Below are positions 62,005 through 64,000 of a stretch of DNA of 64,000 bases, in pieces. Position 1 is the stretch's first letter. Every line of letters starts with the position of its first letter. The translations under genes and the position numbers were made by a program. Under the pieces are notes generated by a model that saw only the letters and a program-made list of their open reading frames with translations, made no database searches and was not told where the DNA came from. Location of the stretch: assembly GCA_900545705.1 (NCBI GenBank), contig URAK01000003.1, positions 124,001 to 188,000 of the forward strand, read 5' to 3'. This DNA is from an uncultured Opitutales bacterium (GTDB taxonomy: Bacteria > Verrucomicrobiota > Verrucomicrobiia > Opitutales > Intestinicryptomonadaceae).

Positions 62005-63894
62005 TCAGCCTTCAAGGCTCGCGCGGAGTTCTTCGAGTTCCTCCCAGCGGGACATCAAGCGCGCGTCTTCGGATTTTATCCATTCTATTCGCGCATTAAT
62101 TTCCTCAAGCTTGTCAACATTGGCAACCACGAATTCAGAATCTGAAAGTTTTTCGGCAAGCTCGGCCGACTCCGCTTCGAGCTTCTCAATCATCTCCGGG
62201 ATTTTTTCAAGCTCCTCGCGCTCCTTGTTTGTGAGCTTTGAACGCCGCTTTGGCTGCTGGGGCAAAGATTCCGCCTTTTTAGCAGCCGCCTTTGCGGGAG
62301 CGCTATTTTCGGCGCGGTATTTCTCCCATTCGTCGTATCCTCCGACGAGTTCTATAATGTTGCCGTCGTCGCCGAAGCAAAATACGCCGTTTACGATATT
62401 GTTCAAGAACTCCCTGTCGTGGGAAACTATCAATATTGTTCCGGAAAACGACACAAGGGCGTTTTCGAGAATTTCTATCGTTTCCATATCGAGATCGTTC
62501 GTGGGCTCGTCAAGGACTATTAGGTTTGCGGGTGTGGAAAAGACTTTGGCGAGCATAAGGCGGTTTTTTTCGCCCCCCGATAGCGAACCGATTTGCGTCA
62601 TAACGCGCGAAGAGTCGAACAAAAAGCTCTGCAAATAGCCCACCACGTACTTGCGCTGGCCGTTTACCGTCACGTATTCACCGCCGCCGCCGATAAACTC
62701 AAACGGGGTGGACTTCGGGTCGAGCTCCCCTCTCAACTGGTCGAAGTAGGCAATTTTTAGCCCCGTTCCCTCCGCGACTTCGCCGCTGTCGGGCTTTATT
62801 TTGCCAAGCATTATATTAAGCAGAGTCGTTTTGCCACAGCCGTTGCGGCCAATTATCCCTATTTTGTCGCCGCGGAATATCGTCGCCGAAAAATCTTTTA
62901 TTATCTGCTTTCCGCCGTATGACAGGTTTATATTTTTTAGGTCGAGAACTTTCTGTCCGCTCTCCGCAAAATCCTGCGTTTTTAGCTCCACAAGCCCCTG
63001 CCGCTCGACGCGCGCGCGCCGCAAATCGCGCAGGCGCATAAGCTCCCTCACCCTGCCTTCGTTTCTCGTGCGGCGGGCCTTTATGCCGCGCCTTAGCCAC
63101 GCCTCCTCTTTTGCGAGTTTCTTGTCGAACTCCGCCTCGTTGCGCTCGCGCGCGGCCAGAAGTTCGTCCCTGTTTAAAAGGAATTTGTCGAAACCGCAGT
63201 CGAAAGCTATCAGCTTGCCCCTGTCAACCTCGGTCACGCGCGTTGACAAGTTTCTCAAAAAAGTTCTGTCGTGGGACACAAAAACCATCGTCTTGCCGCA
63301 GCCTTTCAAAAATTTTTCGAGCCATACGACGGAGTCAATATCCAGATGGTTTGTCGGCTCGTCGAGAAGCAGGACATCAGGATCGGAAATTATCCCCGCG
63401 CCAAGAAGTGCGCGGCGCTTCAGACCCGCCGAAGCCGAACGGGTATCTTGGAGGGGGTCGAGCTCGAGCCTGTCTGATGTTTCCAAAATTTTAACCTCGG
63501 CAGCCCATATTTCAGACTCCGCAACCCCGCGCGAAAGTTCTTCAAATTCTACGCGCTCTGCGTCCGCGGCATTTCCGGCCTCGATTTTTCTGTGAGCCGC
63601 GGCGGCCTTTCCCGCCAATCCGAGCCCTGAGGCAAGCACATCGAAAACGCTTCCAGTAAGGTCGGATGGCACGTCTTGCGGAAGATAAGCCGTTGTGAGG
63701 TTTTTAACGCGCTCAACGGTTCCGGAATCGGGACGGACTATACCAGCAATCATTTTTAGAAGAGTTGTCTTGCCGCAGCCGTTGCGGCCTATCAGAGACA
63801 TTCTGTCGCCCCTCTCGACGCTCAGATCGGCCTCGTCGAGAAGAGTCCGCAAACCGTATCTCAGAGAAACTTTATTTAGAGAAATAAGACCCAT
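62005..63894 (-). CDS. ABC-F family ATPase (Uup/EttA-like)
   Basis: Soluble tandem ABC ATPase that acts on ribosomes rather than membranes. ATG 63894 gives MGLISLNKVSLRYG, the usual start; 629 residues. Domain 1 (about 1-225): Walker A GRNGCGKTTLL, LLLDEPTNHLD, SHDRTF. Linker with long basic helices (about 225-300). Domain 2 (about 315-520): GRNGCGKTTLL, signature LSGGEKNRLML, VLDEPTNDLD, SHDREF. A C-terminal coiled coil (about 545-629: KEREELEKIPEMIEKLEAESAELAEKL) resembles the DNA/RNA-binding tail of Uup. The signature of domain 1 reads SASAGLKRRALL in place of LSGG, so that domain may hydrolyse ATP poorly. Which ABC-F subfamily cannot be fixed. Confidence 0.92.
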   Translation of the reverse strand: MGLISLNKVSLRYGLRTLLDEADLSVERGDRMSLIGRNGCGKTTLLKMIAGIVRPDSGTVERVKNLTTAYLPQDVPSDLTGSVFDVLASGLGLAGKAAAAHRKIEAGNAADAERVEFEELSRGVAESEIWAAEVKILETSDRLELDPLQDTRSASAGLKRRALLGAGIISDPDVLLLDEPTNHLDIDSVVWLEKFLKGCGKTMVFVSHDRTFLRNLSTRVTEVDRGKLIAFDCGFDKFLLNRDELLAARERNEAEFDKKLAKEEAWLRRGIKARRTRNEGRVRELMRLRDLRRARVERQGLVELKTQDFAESGQKVLDLKNINLSYGGKQIIKDFSATIFRGDKIGIIGRNGCGKTTLLNIMLGKIKPDSGEVAEGTGLKIAYFDQLRGELDPKSTPFEFIGGGGEYVTVNGQRKYVVGYLQSFLFDSSRVMTQIGSLSGGEKNRLMLAKVFSTPANLIVLDEPTNDLDMETIEILENALVSFSGTILIVSHDREFLNNIVNGVFCFGDDGNIIELVGGYDEWEKYRAENSAPAKAAAKKAESLPQQPKRRSKLTNKEREELEKIPEMIEKLEAESAELAEKLSDSEFVVANVDKLEEINARIEWIKSEDARLMSRWEELEELRASLEG

Positions 63895-64000
63895 AAAGTT
63901 AAGAAAATTACTGTTGGGCGCGCGCAAATCAACGCAAATTTAAACGGCAAAAAAAAATTTTGCGCGCAATCAAACCGCGTCCATTTTGGCTGTCCGCAAA

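Overview
The window looks like chromosome of a Gram-negative bacterium, most likely a member of the Verrucomicrobiota (Opitutales/Puniceicoccales-like). This is an inference from gene content; there is no rRNA or tRNA to anchor it. Supporting genes are lpxA (outer-membrane lipid A), an ExbB/ExbD pair, an LL-diaminopimelate aminotransferase (DapL), a surface protein with a PEP-CTERM-like tail, a DUF1080 protein, a Tat-exported Gfo/Idh oxidoreductase, several large secreted glycosidases and lipoproteins. Many genes abut or overlap by a few bases, and clear Shine-Dalgarno sequences are present at only some starts.

Layout. 0-8.9 kb: a membrane protein-lpxA-pdxA operon (minus), an MFS exporter, a small lipoprotein, leuD-exbB-exbD (plus) and rho. 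9.2-15.2 kb: a 1611-residue GH2-like glycosidase and, in an AT-rich island, a small secreted protein whose C-terminus resembles NTF2-fold immunity proteins. 15.8-22.1 kb: a compact polyamine operon (speD, arginine decarboxylase, speE, agmatinase, carboxy(nor)spermidine dehydrogenase, carboxy(nor)spermidine decarboxylase) that encodes two different routes from putrescine to spermidine. 22.3-26.3 kb: a PEP-CTERM-like surface protein, an unknown secreted protein and a DUF1080 protein. 26.9-31.8 kb: RNase HIII, two tandem GH31 glycosidases and RNase HII in one tight minus-strand operon.

32-39.8 kb: a membrane-anchored coiled-coil protein, an M24 peptidase, DUF192 lipoprotein-small membrane protein-mnmE-GYF protein (plus), then riboflavin synthase and an endonuclease/exonuclease/phosphatase-family protein (minus). 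40.2-42.5 kb: a Tat-signal Gfo/Idh oxidoreductase and a TIM-barrel lipoprotein, a pairing typical of 3-keto-sugar chemistry. 43.7-46.6 kb: the MEP isoprenoid genes ispD, ispF and ispE around pyrF. 46.8-50.6 kb: panC-nadB-apt-lipoprotein-DUF486 operon. 50.7-53.9 kb: dapL, purU, a Nudix hydrolase and pyrE. 54.9-63.9 kb: a large clan-A-type glycosidase, folC, an iron-sulfur-flavoprotein-like reductase, a secreted FAD oxidoreductase and an ABC-F ATPase.

The genes describe a saccharolytic heterotroph that sends polysaccharide and glycoside enzymes to the envelope and makes its own isoprenoids, NAD, pantothenate, flavin, folate, pyrimidines and polyamines. Most of the window is housekeeping. The best candidates for something unusual are the double-route spermidine operon, the RNase H operon interrupted by GH31 genes, the GH2-like protein lacking its acid/base glutamate, and the orphan immunity-like gene in the AT-rich island. 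I found no CRISPR array, insertion sequence, prophage, rRNA or tRNA.
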